From Prauserella marina (GTDB lineage Bacteria > Actinomycetota > Actinomycetes > Mycobacteriales > Pseudonocardiaceae), in contig NZ_CP016353.1 of assembly GCF_002240355.1 (NCBI RefSeq), forward strand, positions 4,390,501-4,454,500: a DNA stretch of 64,000 nt, written 5' to 3'. Below the pieces are notes generated by a model, which worked only from the letters and a program-made list of their open reading frames with translations, was not told where the DNA came from and made no database searches. Made by a program: the position numbers and the translations under genes. Each line of letters begins with the position of its first letter. Within the stretch, counting starts at the first letter, position 1. Shown one piece after another: positions 23,844-31,790 of this stretch.

Positions 23844-24878
23844 TCAGGGGCGGTCAGGGCGCGAGAAGAACGCGCGGCCGTTCGAACCCGCGATGGCTTC
23901 GATGTCGGTCCGGCTCAATCCGTGCTCGATGCCGCCCGCGAGCAACCCGGCAAGCCCGGCGAGCTGACCGGGAATGAAGGGGGCGTCCGTCCCGACCATG
24001 ACGTGGCCGCGGCCGAAGCGGTGCACGAGCAGCGGAAGGTGCGCGGGATCGAGCACGAGGGTGTCGGCCCACAGGTGGCGCAACAGGTCGTCGAAAGCGG
24101 CGCTGCGGCCTTCCTCGCCCCATACCGACAACGCGAGGCCCACCCTCGGCGCCGCCCAGGCGAGGACCCCGCACCCGTGCGCGAAGCCGAACCGCAGCCC
24201 TGGATGGCGGTCCAGGATCCCACCGGTGAGCAGGGCCGTCGCCGCGAGCGCGGTGTCGGTGAGCATGCCGAGACCGAAGTCGTAGGGCTGACCGGATCGC
24301 CGGACCGCGCCGGCGCCGCCGTCCATCGGGTGCACGAAGATCGCCGCACCGAGGTCGGCCGCGGCGGCGAAGAACGGAGCCAGCTCGGCGTCGTCCAGCT
24401 CGCGGTCCCCGATCCGGGTGCCGATCTCGACGCCGGCGAGACCGAGCTGGGTCACGGCGCGCTCAAGTTCGGCGATCGCGGCCTCGACGTCCTGCAACGG
24501 GACGCAGGCCAGGCCGACGAGCCGACCGGCGGAGGCACCCGCCGCGGCGGCGATACCGTCGTTGACCTCTTTTGCGAACGCCGCGGCGGGGGCCGCGTCT
24601 GCCCACGTCGTGAGCATGACGGGGACCGGCGAGATCAGTTGCTGCCCGATGCCGCAGGCCGTCATCGAAGCCAATCGGTCCCCGACGTCCCACAACCGGC
24701 TGTCGACCCGCCGGAACAGCAGCTCACCTCGGTGGATACCGCCACTCTTCGGGTCACCGGGGTCGGGTCGCAGCACCGGCCAGCGAGGGTCGGTGCCCCT
24801 CGACGGGTCACCGAGGCCCCTGGGGAAGAAGTGGGCATGGGTGTCGACGACCGCACCTGGCAAAACGGGCTGGATCAC
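23844..24878 (-). CDS. Amidohydrolase family 2 (ACMSD-like) hydrolase/decarboxylase
   Basis: 344 residues, GTG with GGAG five bases upstream. The TIM-barrel metal motif VDTHAHFFP (HxH) is at the N-terminus. Later ligands are the His in AIFVHPMDGG, the His in FGFAHGCG and the Asp in HVMVGTDAPFIPG. This is the amidohydrolase-2 branch that contains alpha-amino-beta-carboxymuconate semialdehyde decarboxylase and gamma-resorcylate, 5-carboxyvanillate and 4-oxalomesaconate-type enzymes. In an aromatic cluster, a non-oxidative decarboxylase or ring-fission-product hydrolase is the natural reading. Divergent from the first IclR gene. Confidence 0.82.
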   Translation of the reverse strand: MIQPVLPGAVVDTHAHFFPRGLGDPSRGTDPRWPVLRPDPGDPKSGGIHRGELLFRRVDSRLWDVGDRLASMTACGIGQQLISPVPVMLTTWADAAPAAAFAKEVNDGIAAAAGASAGRLVGLACVPLQDVEAAIAELERAVTQLGLAGVEIGTRIGDRELDDAELAPFFAAAADLGAAIFVHPMDGGAGAVRRSGQPYDFGLGMLTDTALAATALLTGGILDRHPGLRFGFAHGCGVLAWAAPRVGLALSVWGEEGRSAAFDDLLRHLWADTLVLDPAHLPLLVHRFGRGHVMVGTDAPFIPGQLAGLAGLLAGGIEHGLSRTDIEAIAGSNGRAFFSRPDRP

Positions 24879-24906
24879 GCCGTCTCCTTCTCGTCACAAC
24901 CGGCAA

Positions 24907-24929
24907 CGGGAATGAAACGTCCATTCCCG
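24907..24929. promoter_or_regulatory. Palindrome in the divergent amidohydrolase/IclR promoter
   Basis: CGGGAATG (24907-24914) and CATTCCCG (24922-24929) are perfect 8-bp arms, 7 bases apart. Different from the GTTCCGG palindromes; a candidate operator for the IclR protein encoded from 24995. Confidence 0.45.
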
Positions 24930-24994
24930 CCACACTGGCGAGTGGGTAGTGTGGATGTCCTGCACACCTGTGCCCGCGGACGAGGAGGTCCGTC

Positions 24995-25840
24995 ATCACG
25001 AACAACGGTTCCCCTCGGGGCGAGTCGCCTTCGATACTGGCCAAAGCCTTCGACCTGCTCTGGGCTTTCGACGCGTCGCACAGGGTGATGACGCTGACCG
25101 AGCTGGCCAGGGCCGCCGACCTGCCGAAGTCGACCGTGCACCGGCTGCTCACGCGGCTCGTGGAACTCGACGTCGTCGAGCACATCGACGAGGGCTACCG
25201 GGTGAGCGTCCGCCTCGCCCGGCTGGCCTCCTTCGCCCCCGCCAACCTGATGCGGGAGCTGGCCCTGCCCCACATGGCCCGCCTGCACCAGTGGTTCGGC
25301 CAGACCGTCGCGCTGGGTGTGCTCCGCAATTTCGACGTCGTCGTGCTCGATCAGGTCGGCTCCCTCGAGTGGCACGCCGAGCGCGTCCTGGTCGGCGCGC
25401 GAGTACCGGCCACGAGCGCGGCACTCGGCAAGGTGCTGCTCGCGTGGGATCCGCGCGACGCCCTGGAAACGGCGCTGCCCCGCCCGCTGCCCGCCATGAC
25501 CCCGGCTTCGATCACCGACCCGGCGGTGCTCCTCGAACAGTTGCGCCAGGTTCGCGCCGACAACCTCGCCCGGCAGTTCGACGAGACCCGCGCGGGGATC
25601 GCGGGAATGGCCTCGGCGATCATCATCCAGGGCGAGGCGGTCGGCGCGCTCGGCCTGATCTACCCCTCCTCTACCCGGCTGCACCCTCAGGCGGCGCACG
25701 CCTTGCGCACCACGGCCGCCCGCCTCGCGGTCGAGATCAGGGATACGCTCGCGGCCTCCGGTCACGAACGGCGGTGGATGCCGGGACGGGAGGTCGGTCT
25801 TCCCGGCCGGGCCGACGCGGAGCGGCACGAGATCACCTGA
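24995..25840 (+). CDS. IclR-family regulator, apparent non-canonical ATC start
   Basis: Starting at ATC 24995 gives 281 residues: TNNGSPRGESPSILAKAFDL then LWAFDASHRVMTLTELARAA. The conserved first helix of IclR proteins (SILAKAFDLLWAF) precedes the HTH (MTLTELARAADLPKSTVHRLL), so initiation at the in-frame GTG 25085 would cut off part of the DNA-binding domain. GAGGAGG at 24982-24988 lies six bases before the ATC. No ATG, GTG or TTG occurs in frame between the upstream TAG (24947) and 25085. The effector domain follows (LGKVLLAWDPRD, FDETRAGIAGMASAII). Divergent from the amidohydrolase, convergent with the LigB gene (8-base overlap); presumably controls the cluster. Confidence 0.8.
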   Translation: MTNNGSPRGESPSILAKAFDLLWAFDASHRVMTLTELARAADLPKSTVHRLLTRLVELDVVEHIDEGYRVSVRLARLASFAPANLMRELALPHMARLHQWFGQTVALGVLRNFDVVVLDQVGSLEWHAERVLVGARVPATSAALGKVLLAWDPRDALETALPRPLPAMTPASITDPAVLLEQLRQVRADNLARQFDETRAGIAGMASAIIIQGEAVGALGLIYPSSTRLHPQAAHALRTTAARLAVEIRDTLAASGHERRWMPGREVGLPGRADAERHEIT

Positions 25841-26897
25841 AGACCGCGAAAGCCTTGTTGGAGTTGAAGATCTCGGTCTCGACGAGGTCGCTCCACGCGA
25901 GTTTCATGCCCAGTTCACGAGTAGCCCCGAGCAGGCAGTGCCAGTTGAGGATTTCGTGCTGGCCCGAGTGGACGACTTCCTGGCTCGTGCGTTCGATCCA
26001 CGGTTCGTGGTCGCCTGCCACCATGGCCTCGTAGAGCGCGCGATCGGCGTCGGTGTCCGGGCGCAGGTGCCATCCCTCGTCGTAGAGGAAGGCGTGCGAC
26101 CAGCTCGACGAGGCCACGAGCGCGACCCTGAGGTCGCTGCCACCGACGACCTTGCCGATGGCCCTGCCGAGCTCATAGCACCGGCGAGGGGTGGGCCCGG
26201 GCGGATCGAGGTCCTCCCCCGCGTTGATCTCGGCGAACCGCGCGATTCCACCCCTGCGCGCGATGACGTGCTCGCCGTAGCAGTTCACGGCGATGGGCAG
26301 GATCGGGTAGGGGAACTCTTTCCCGACGTTGTCGTAGTCGAGGAAGATCTGCGTGTTCGCGAAGGCGTGCGGGAAATTCGTGCCAGGCCGTGGCACGTAC
26401 GAGTACGCGATGTCGATGCCCGAGTCGAGAACTTCCCTTGCCACGTGCTTCCCGAAGTCCGGTAGGCCCTTCATCGTGAACGAATGTGAGTCGGGCAGTC
26501 CCCACGCGTTGGGCAGGCCGAGTTTCTTGATGACCCCGAAGGGGTCGACTTCCGTGTCGTCGTAGGCCAGCACGCAGAAACTCGGGATGACCTCCTCCCG
26601 GAAGTTCTCGTACTGGTCGTCCCCCCACACGAGAACGACATCCGGTTCGAACGCGTCGAGTTCGGCCCGGATGCGGCCGAGGTGAGCACGCAGCTCGGCC
26701 CGGTGCCTCGACGCGGCGGCCGTGCCGCCGTCGTCGGACCACTCCTGCCGCGCGAACTCGGACCAATTGGCGGGGTCCTTCTCCTTCTCCGGGATGTCGG
26801 GGTCCTTGAGGGTCGAGCGCAGCAGCGCGGCCATCGACTCGTCCGGTCCCAGCAGCAGCGGGTAATGGGTCATGCCCAGCCCGATGACCTCTCCCAT
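25833..26897 (-). CDS. LigB-family extradiol ring-cleavage dioxygenase
   Basis: 354 residues, ATG with GGAG six bases upstream. Class III extradiol dioxygenases of the LigB/MhpB superfamily start with a metal-binding His in a GMTHxP-like motif, here GLGMTHYPLL (His11). Later positions show DVVLVWGDDQYENF, the SYVPRPGTNFPHAFAN stretch and LRVALVASSSWSHAFL with further candidate His ligands. Protein length fits the branch seen with 2,3-dihydroxyphenyl-type and protocatechuate 4,5-type substrates. Cleaves a catecholic ring next to the diol with Fe(II) and O2 (meta-cleavage), consistent with the C-C hydrolase at 33112. Confidence 0.8.
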   Translation of the reverse strand: MGEVIGLGMTHYPLLLGPDESMAALLRSTLKDPDIPEKEKDPANWSEFARQEWSDDGGTAAASRHRAELRAHLGRIRAELDAFEPDVVLVWGDDQYENFREEVIPSFCVLAYDDTEVDPFGVIKKLGLPNAWGLPDSHSFTMKGLPDFGKHVAREVLDSGIDIAYSYVPRPGTNFPHAFANTQIFLDYDNVGKEFPYPILPIAVNCYGEHVIARRGGIARFAEINAGEDLDPPGPTPRRCYELGRAIGKVVGGSDLRVALVASSSWSHAFLYDEGWHLRPDTDADRALYEAMVAGDHEPWIERTSQEVVHSGQHEILNWHCLLGATRELGMKLAWSDLVETEIFNSNKAFAVFR

Positions 26898-26929
26898 GGT
26901 GTTCTCCTCGGTCTCGTCGTGCCGGCGGG

Positions 26930-28255
26930 TCAGAAACTGGTGACGGGCGTGTCCGCCTCAAGGTCGAGCCGGGGCGCCGTCCAGTACCCGGGCAACGGGT
27001 CGTACTCCTCGGGAGGGAGGACTTCGCCGGTGATGATTTCGTTCCACCGCCGCCAGAACGTGCGCATCTGGTATTCGTCGGACTGGATGGGCACGTTCGA
27101 GTGCATGCCTCGGGAGATGTCGGACCACTCCAGTTCGGCGACGGAGGCGTAGGCGCTCTGCGCGCTTTCCAGCATCTCGACGTCGTCGGGTGAGGCAAGG
27201 CCGCCCGGCCCCCAGAAGGTGAGGAAGTTGTCCAGCCGCTGGCGTTTGAGCTCAGGGCCCTCCTCCGGCGGGGCGAGTTCCCATGCCGTCACCTCCATGT
27301 AGTCGGGGGCGATCGGGTCGATCTTGCGGATGACCACGCCCATGACGAGGTCGATCACCACGAGGTTGGGGAAAATCACCATGTTGCGGATGCCGTTGAG
27401 GCGCTCGACCCACCCTTCGCCGTACTTGGCACGCAACCGCTCGTAACGCGCCTCGCGCTCGGCCCTGGCCTCGGCCGAGAGCGCGCGCCCGAAGATGTCA
27501 CCGCTGCCTGATGCGCCCACGGTCACGGCGTGACCGTTGCCGAGGTTGATCGAACGTGAATTGGCGAGTGAGCTTCCGGCGTCGATGGGCCCCCTCGCCG
27601 CGACGATCATCTCGAAGTAGCGCTGGTGGGTCGACATGGCGTGGTAACCGTCGAAACTGTTCTCCACGAGCAGCTTCCAGTTCGCTCGCGCCGAATAGTG
27701 ATGCGTTCCTTCGAGGGCTTCCATTCCCTCGACCGACATGTCGGACACGAGATCGAGGTATTCGGCCGCACCGGCGAGATAGGTCTTGAGGTCGACGATC
27801 TCCGGGTCGAAACTGACGAAGACGAAACCCCGGTAGGAGTCCACTTTGGCCGGTGCGGCGAGACCGGGGCGCTCGAAGCCGGGGCCGTAGGCCGTGTCTC
27901 CAGGCATCGAAACGAGGTCACCGCTCGTGCTGAAACTCCACCCGTGGTAGGCGCACGTCATGAAGCGCGCGTTGCCGGAGCCCTCCCTGCACAGCATCGC
28001 CCCCCTGTGTGGGCAGGAGTTCACCCACACCCTGATCCGGCCCTTCTTGTCGCGAGTGAAGATGAGCGGGCGGCCACCCACGTTCCTCGTCTTGAAGTCG
28101 TTGGGCTTCCTCAGTTCCGTCTCGTGACCGAGATACAGCCACGTCTTGTCGAAGATCTTTTCCTTCTCCCTCGCGAAAACGTCGGGATCGGTCATGACCT
28201 TCCGGTTCACCCGGAACCGGGGCATCCGACGGTCGTCGTCGATGTACTGCGACAT
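26930..28255 (-). CDS. Rieske non-heme iron aromatic ring-hydroxylating dioxygenase, alpha subunit
   Basis: 441 residues from the ATG at 28255 (MSQYIDDDRRMPRFRV); another ATG is four codons upstream. The Rieske centre is Cys81-x-His83 (CPHRGAMLC) and Cys101-xx-His104 (CAYHGW). The mononuclear iron site is ENSFDGYHAMSTH, with Asp202 bridging and His205/His210 as ligands. Catalyses cis-dihydroxylation (or O-demethylation/oxygenation) of an aromatic acid, taking electrons from the ferredoxin and reductase encoded at 30168-31723. Its beta subunit is at 32591. It lies 32 bases upstream of the LigB gene on the same strand, so ring activation and cleavage are likely co-expressed. Confidence 0.93.
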   Translation of the reverse strand: MSQYIDDDRRMPRFRVNRKVMTDPDVFAREKEKIFDKTWLYLGHETELRKPNDFKTRNVGGRPLIFTRDKKGRIRVWVNSCPHRGAMLCREGSGNARFMTCAYHGWSFSTSGDLVSMPGDTAYGPGFERPGLAAPAKVDSYRGFVFVSFDPEIVDLKTYLAGAAEYLDLVSDMSVEGMEALEGTHHYSARANWKLLVENSFDGYHAMSTHQRYFEMIVAARGPIDAGSSLANSRSINLGNGHAVTVGASGSGDIFGRALSAEARAEREARYERLRAKYGEGWVERLNGIRNMVIFPNLVVIDLVMGVVIRKIDPIAPDYMEVTAWELAPPEEGPELKRQRLDNFLTFWGPGGLASPDDVEMLESAQSAYASVAELEWSDISRGMHSNVPIQSDEYQMRTFWRRWNEIITGEVLPPEEYDPLPGYWTAPRLDLEADTPVTSF

Positions 28256-28288
28256 GGGCAACACCATTTCTTCGGAGTGGGAAGGGAT

Positions 28289-29011
28289 TCAGCCGGGATC
28301 GGACAGGGTGGCCTCGCGGCGTTGCCGCCAGGCATCGGCCAACGGGGTGGGCCTGGGAACGACGTGGGCGTTGAGCCATTCCGCCGTGCGCTGCCACGAG
28401 TCGAAGACGGCGGCGTGGACGAGAGCGTCGGTCGAGTCGTGGAGGCAGTGCGTCACTCCCGGGTAGCCGACGACCGAGGTGTGCTCGGCCGACCGGTTCG
28501 TGACCTCCTCGCGGTAGGAACTCAACTCCCCCGTCAGCTCGCCGCGTGACCCGAGACCGGCCATGGCGAGCCACGGTGTCCGCAGGCTCGTGACGCGGCC
28601 TGGCCCGGTCAGCGTCCGTGCGTCACGCGGAACGCTGATGGCCGCGCCGAAGGTCGTTTCGGAGCCGGCGATCAGGGCGGCACGGGCACCCTGCCCGTAG
28701 CCGATGACTCCCACCTGTTCCGGTGGCCACCCTCGCGCGTCGACTCGATCCACCAGGTGGCCGACGAGGGCACGAGCGACGTCGTCGTCCGTTCCGCGAC
28801 CGCAAGGTGTGGCGAGGACCGACTCGTAACCGTGCCGCGCCAAGGCATTCATCAGCTCGGTGGATTCGGCGGAGTCCAGTCCGTCGGGGCCGGCGACGAT
28901 CACCGTCGCGCCACGGGGAACACCGCCAAGCAGCACAGTGGACACCGCCACCTTCGCGCCCGCGACGATGGCCGTCGACACCTCGGGCTCAATGCGTACG
29001 TCAATGGACAA
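28289..29011 (-). CDS. Dienelactone-hydrolase-like protein without a nucleophile
   Basis: 240 residues from a TTG at 29011 chosen by GGAG seven bases upstream; longer forms run into an arginine/tryptophan-rich stretch that is the antisense of the IclR gene. The alpha/beta hydrolase core is clear: LLGGVPRGATVIVAGPDGLDS, a helix, QVGVIGYGQGARAALIAG, and YPGVTHCLHD with the usual C-terminal His. At the nucleophile elbow the family has G-x-C/S-x-G, but here it is GYGQG with Gly at the nucleophile position, and no Asp is evident in TPWLAMAGLGSRGE. So a binding or scaffolding role, or a different chemistry, is more likely than hydrolysis. The start overlaps the IclR stop. Confidence 0.65.
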   Translation of the reverse strand: MSIDVRIEPEVSTAIVAGAKVAVSTVLLGGVPRGATVIVAGPDGLDSAESTELMNALARHGYESVLATPCGRGTDDDVARALVGHLVDRVDARGWPPEQVGVIGYGQGARAALIAGSETTFGAAISVPRDARTLTGPGRVTSLRTPWLAMAGLGSRGELTGELSSYREEVTNRSAEHTSVVGYPGVTHCLHDSTDALVHAAVFDSWQRTAEWLNAHVVPRPTPLADAWRQRREATLSDPG

Positions 29012-29918
29012 CCGACCGCTCCAGGCTCTTCGGGCTGGCTGCCGCCGAGTCAACCCGGGCCCGCTCCAGGAGGGAATGCGTCGTCCCGGCCGCCGGAACT
29101 CCTGGCCTGACCATCGACGGCACCATCGCGGCACCAATGCTTTCCGCCGTCGCCGACACGAGACGGCCGAGTTCGGCAGTCTTGCCGCCCGGCGAGCGGC
29201 CCAGCGCCACGGTGGCCACCGCCATCGACAGCGCCGCGATCGGCTCGCCACCGGAGAGGATCGGCGCTGCGACGCAGACGAAACCGTGGCACGCTTCCTC
29301 CCGCTCCACGACGAACCCGTCGTCCCTGACGTGCCGAAGCTGGCTGAGCAGCCGCCCGTGCGCGGTCACCGAGTGCGGCGTGGCGCGGGGAAGCGGGCCG
29401 ACGAGCACGTCTTCGAGCACCTCGGGAGGGCCGACGGCGAGCATGGCCTTGCCAAGGCCGGTGCACGCCGCGGGAAAGCGGCCCCCGACCCTGGTCGGCA
29501 GCCGGACGCCCTCGGGGCGCATCAGCTTGTCGACGTACTGGATGGAGCGGCCACGGAGCACCGCGAGGTGAACGGCGACCGCACCGGAACGCTCGAAGAG
29601 ACCGGCGAGTCGCGGGTAGGCGGCATCCCGTAGGTCGGCGAAGGGAGACCAGCGCGCTGTCTCGCTGAGGTCGAGAAAGCTGTCGCCGAGGCGGTAGAGA
29701 CAGCCATCCCTGTCCACGAAACCGTGGTCCTCAAGAGTCCCCAGCAGCCGATGGGCCGTGCTCTTGGGCAGACCGGCCGCGAGCGCCACCTCGGTCAGGC
29801 TCACGGCGGCCCGGCCACTGTTGAGCATCGTCGTCAGCAACACGAGCACCTTGGCCGCGGAAGAGGACGTCTGGTCCACATTGGATCTGAGCTCGCGGAT
29901 CAGGGGTTGAGCGGTCAT
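29001..29918 (-). CDS. IclR-family transcriptional regulator
   Basis: 305 residues; ATG at 29918 with AAGGAGG upstream. The HTH is SLTEVALAAGLPKSTAHRLLGTLEDHGFVDRDG. The effector domain has the standard GGRFPAACTGLGKAMLAV and the later VEREEACHGFVCVAAPIL and GGEPIAALSMAVA, with a Cys in the ligand pocket region. A C-terminal extension of ~45 residues is unusual. Divergent from the ferredoxin/reductase pair; two copies of GTTCCGG-N3-CCGGAAC lie in the shared promoter, so it probably autoregulates and controls the right arm of the cluster in response to a ring-derived acid. Confidence 0.88.
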   Translation of the reverse strand: MTAQPLIRELRSNVDQTSSSAAKVLVLLTTMLNSGRAAVSLTEVALAAGLPKSTAHRLLGTLEDHGFVDRDGCLYRLGDSFLDLSETARWSPFADLRDAAYPRLAGLFERSGAVAVHLAVLRGRSIQYVDKLMRPEGVRLPTRVGGRFPAACTGLGKAMLAVGPPEVLEDVLVGPLPRATPHSVTAHGRLLSQLRHVRDDGFVVEREEACHGFVCVAAPILSGGEPIAALSMAVATVALGRSPGGKTAELGRLVSATAESIGAAMVPSMVRPGVPAAGTTHSLLERARVDSAAASPKSLERSVVH

Positions 29919-30004
29919 CAAACCTCCTTGTTCGAAACCAGCCGCTCACCGATGGCGTCGGCTGCCCTCACTGTCAGGAGGCGGCGAGGTCGGCGATAGG
30001 GCGT

Positions 30005-30021
30005 GTTCCGGTCGCCGGAAC
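30005..30021. promoter_or_regulatory. IclR-type operator copy 1
   Basis: GTTCCGGTCGCCGGAAC, a perfect 7-bp palindrome with a 3-base centre, between the divergent IclR (29918) and ferredoxin (30168) starts. Confidence 0.65.
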
Positions 30022-30055
30022 CGGGCCCCGGGATGGCGGCTCGCGGCGGCGAGCG

Positions 30056-30072
30056 GTTCCGGTGGCCGAAAC
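30056..30072. promoter_or_regulatory. IclR-type operator copy 2
   Basis: GTTCCGGTGGCCGAAAC, one mismatch from the perfect palindrome; 51 bases centre to centre from copy 1, close to five helical turns. Confidence 0.6.
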
Positions 30073-30167
30073 ATCCCCTGGAGCGGGCCGCGAGACGACC
30101 GCACACTCGGTCCGACAGCCGCGCGGAACCGGTCCCGCGCGCCCTCACCGTCCAGAAAGGACATGCG

Positions 30168-30530
30168 ATGGCGCGAATCTTCGCCTGCAAGGTCGACGAG
30201 ATCGAGCCGGGAGGCACCCTGACGGTCGAGGGGGCGACCCCGGTCGCGGTGTACCTGACCGAGGACGGCGACTGGTTCGCCAGCGACGATTCCTGCACGC
30301 ACGAACAGTTCTCGCTCGGGACCGAGGGCGACCTCGACGGCGACGAGGTCGTCTGCCCCCTGCACATGGCCCGCTTCGACCTCAGAACGGGGAAGCCGAT
30401 GTGCTTTCCGGCCACGATCGCCTTGCGCATGCACGAGGTCGTCGTCGAAGGCGACGAGGTACACGTCGTGCTCACCGGCTCGGACGAGTCGTCGGCCGAT
30501 GCCTCAGGTCCGGCAGCGATGGGGGCCTGA
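30168..30530 (+). CDS. Rieske [2Fe-2S] ferredoxin
   Basis: 120 residues, ATG with AAAGGA seven bases upstream. The cluster ligands are Cys43/His45 (SCTHEQFSL) and Cys63/His66 (VCPLHMARFD), the pattern of bacterial dioxygenase ferredoxins (BphF/HcaC/CarAc type, ~105 residues). The ~15-residue acidic/Ala tail is extra. Carries single electrons from the reductase at 30533 to the dioxygenase alpha subunit in the cytoplasm. The next gene follows two bases after the stop. Confidence 0.92.
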   Translation: MARIFACKVDEIEPGGTLTVEGATPVAVYLTEDGDWFASDDSCTHEQFSLGTEGDLDGDEVVCPLHMARFDLRTGKPMCFPATIALRMHEVVVEGDEVHVVLTGSDESSADASGPAAMGA

Positions 30531-30532
30531 GC

Positions 30533-31723
30533 GTGGCGCGCGTGGTCATCGTCGGTGCCTCCGTGGCCGGTGTCCGCACCGCCCAGGCACTGCGCATGCG
30601 GGGTTTCGAAGGGACGATCACTCTGATCGGCGAGGAGCCCCACCACCCTTACGACAAACCGCCTCTTTCCAAGCAACAGCTGGCCGCCGACGCGCCCGCC
30701 GCGCCGCCACCGCTGTTGTCGGAGGACGAGCTGGCCCACGCGCGGGTCGAACTGCGCCTCGGGGTGCGCGCGACCGGCCTCGATCCCGCGAGCCAGGTGC
30801 TGCGCACCAGCGCCGGAGACCACGCCTACGACCATCTCGTCATCGCCACCGGCGTGTCGCCCCGCACCCTCCCCGGCTCGGAACGCGCGGGGGTGCACAC
30901 CGTGCGCACCGCGGACGACGCGAGCTTCTTGCGCTCCCGGCTGGCTGCCCTGCCCCGCGTCGTCGTCATCGGCGCCGGCTTCATCGGCGCCGAGTTCGCC
31001 GCCGCCGCGAACGCCCGCGGCTGCCAGGTGACCGTCGTCGAAGCGCGGGAGACACCGATGTCGCACCTCCTCGGCGACCGGGTAGGCGCCCGGCTCGCCG
31101 AACTGCACACCCGGCACGGGGTCACGGTCCGCACCGGCGTCCGCTTCGCGGGCTTCACGGGCGACACCTCCGTCGAGGGCGTGGCTCTCGCCGACGGCGA
31201 AGTCCTTCCCGCCGATCTCGTCGTCGTCGGAATCGGAGCCAGCCCCGCCACCGGGTGGCTGGCCGGTTCGGGACTGCCGGTCGGCGACGGTGTCGAGTGC
31301 GGCGAAGACCTGCGCGTCATCGGCCATCCCTCGGTGTTCGCGGCCGGCGACGTCGCCCGCTGGCCGCATCCTCACTACGCCGAGCCGGTCCGGATCGAGC
31401 ACTGGACCAACGCCAACGAACACGGCGCCATGGTCGCCGCGGCGATCACCGGAACGCCCGCGCCCCGCGCGCAGGCGCCTTACGTGTGGTCCGACCAGTA
31501 CGGCCACCGCGTGCAGATCGCGGGCCTTCCCGCACGCGGCACGCTGGCGCGCCTCGCGGGCGACGGGCCGGACGACCTCGTCGCGGTGTACGCCGACGAG
31601 GTGGGAAAGGTCGTCGGCGGTGTCGTCGTCGACGACGCCCGCGCCTTCATGAGGCTGCGCAAAGCGGTCGCCAAGCGCTGCGGCATCGAGGACCTGGAGC
31701 CACCACTGGCCCAGCCCGCCTGA
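30533..31723 (+). CDS. FAD/NAD(P)H-dependent ferredoxin reductase
   Basis: 396 residues, GTG start two bases after the ferredoxin stop. Two dinucleotide-binding motifs: FAD VVIVGASVAGVRTA at the N-terminus and NAD VVVIGAGFIGAEFAAAA in the middle. Other hallmarks are YDKPPLSK and the FAD motif VFAAGDVARWP. This is the oxygenase-coupled ferredoxin reductase class (BphA4/HcaD/ThcD). It moves electrons from NAD(P)H to the Rieske ferredoxin, completing a three-component class II-type dioxygenase system whose alpha and beta subunits are on the opposite strand. Confidence 0.92.
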   Translation: MARVVIVGASVAGVRTAQALRMRGFEGTITLIGEEPHHPYDKPPLSKQQLAADAPAAPPPLLSEDELAHARVELRLGVRATGLDPASQVLRTSAGDHAYDHLVIATGVSPRTLPGSERAGVHTVRTADDASFLRSRLAALPRVVVIGAGFIGAEFAAAANARGCQVTVVEARETPMSHLLGDRVGARLAELHTRHGVTVRTGVRFAGFTGDTSVEGVALADGEVLPADLVVVGIGASPATGWLAGSGLPVGDGVECGEDLRVIGHPSVFAAGDVARWPHPHYAEPVRIEHWTNANEHGAMVAAAITGTPAPRAQAPYVWSDQYGHRVQIAGLPARGTLARLAGDGPDDLVAVYADEVGKVVGGVVVDDARAFMRLRKAVAKRCGIEDLEPPLAQPA

Positions 31724-31729
31724 CAACGG

Positions 31730-31775
31730 CACGCCGAAGGGACCCGCCTGGTTACCGGCGGGTCCCTTCGGCGTG
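31730..31775. terminator. 19-bp perfect hairpin, bidirectional terminator
   Basis: Arms 31730-31748 and 31757-31775 pair perfectly; the loop can itself pair GGT/ACC. Between the convergent reductase and SDR genes. Confidence 0.8.
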
Positions 31776-31790
31776 TCTGACAGACCTGGC

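Noticed and set aside
23922-25088. Plus-strand frame of 388 codons opposite the amidohydrolase
   Set aside because: Antisense shadow; the minus strand has complete metal-binding motifs and ribosome site.
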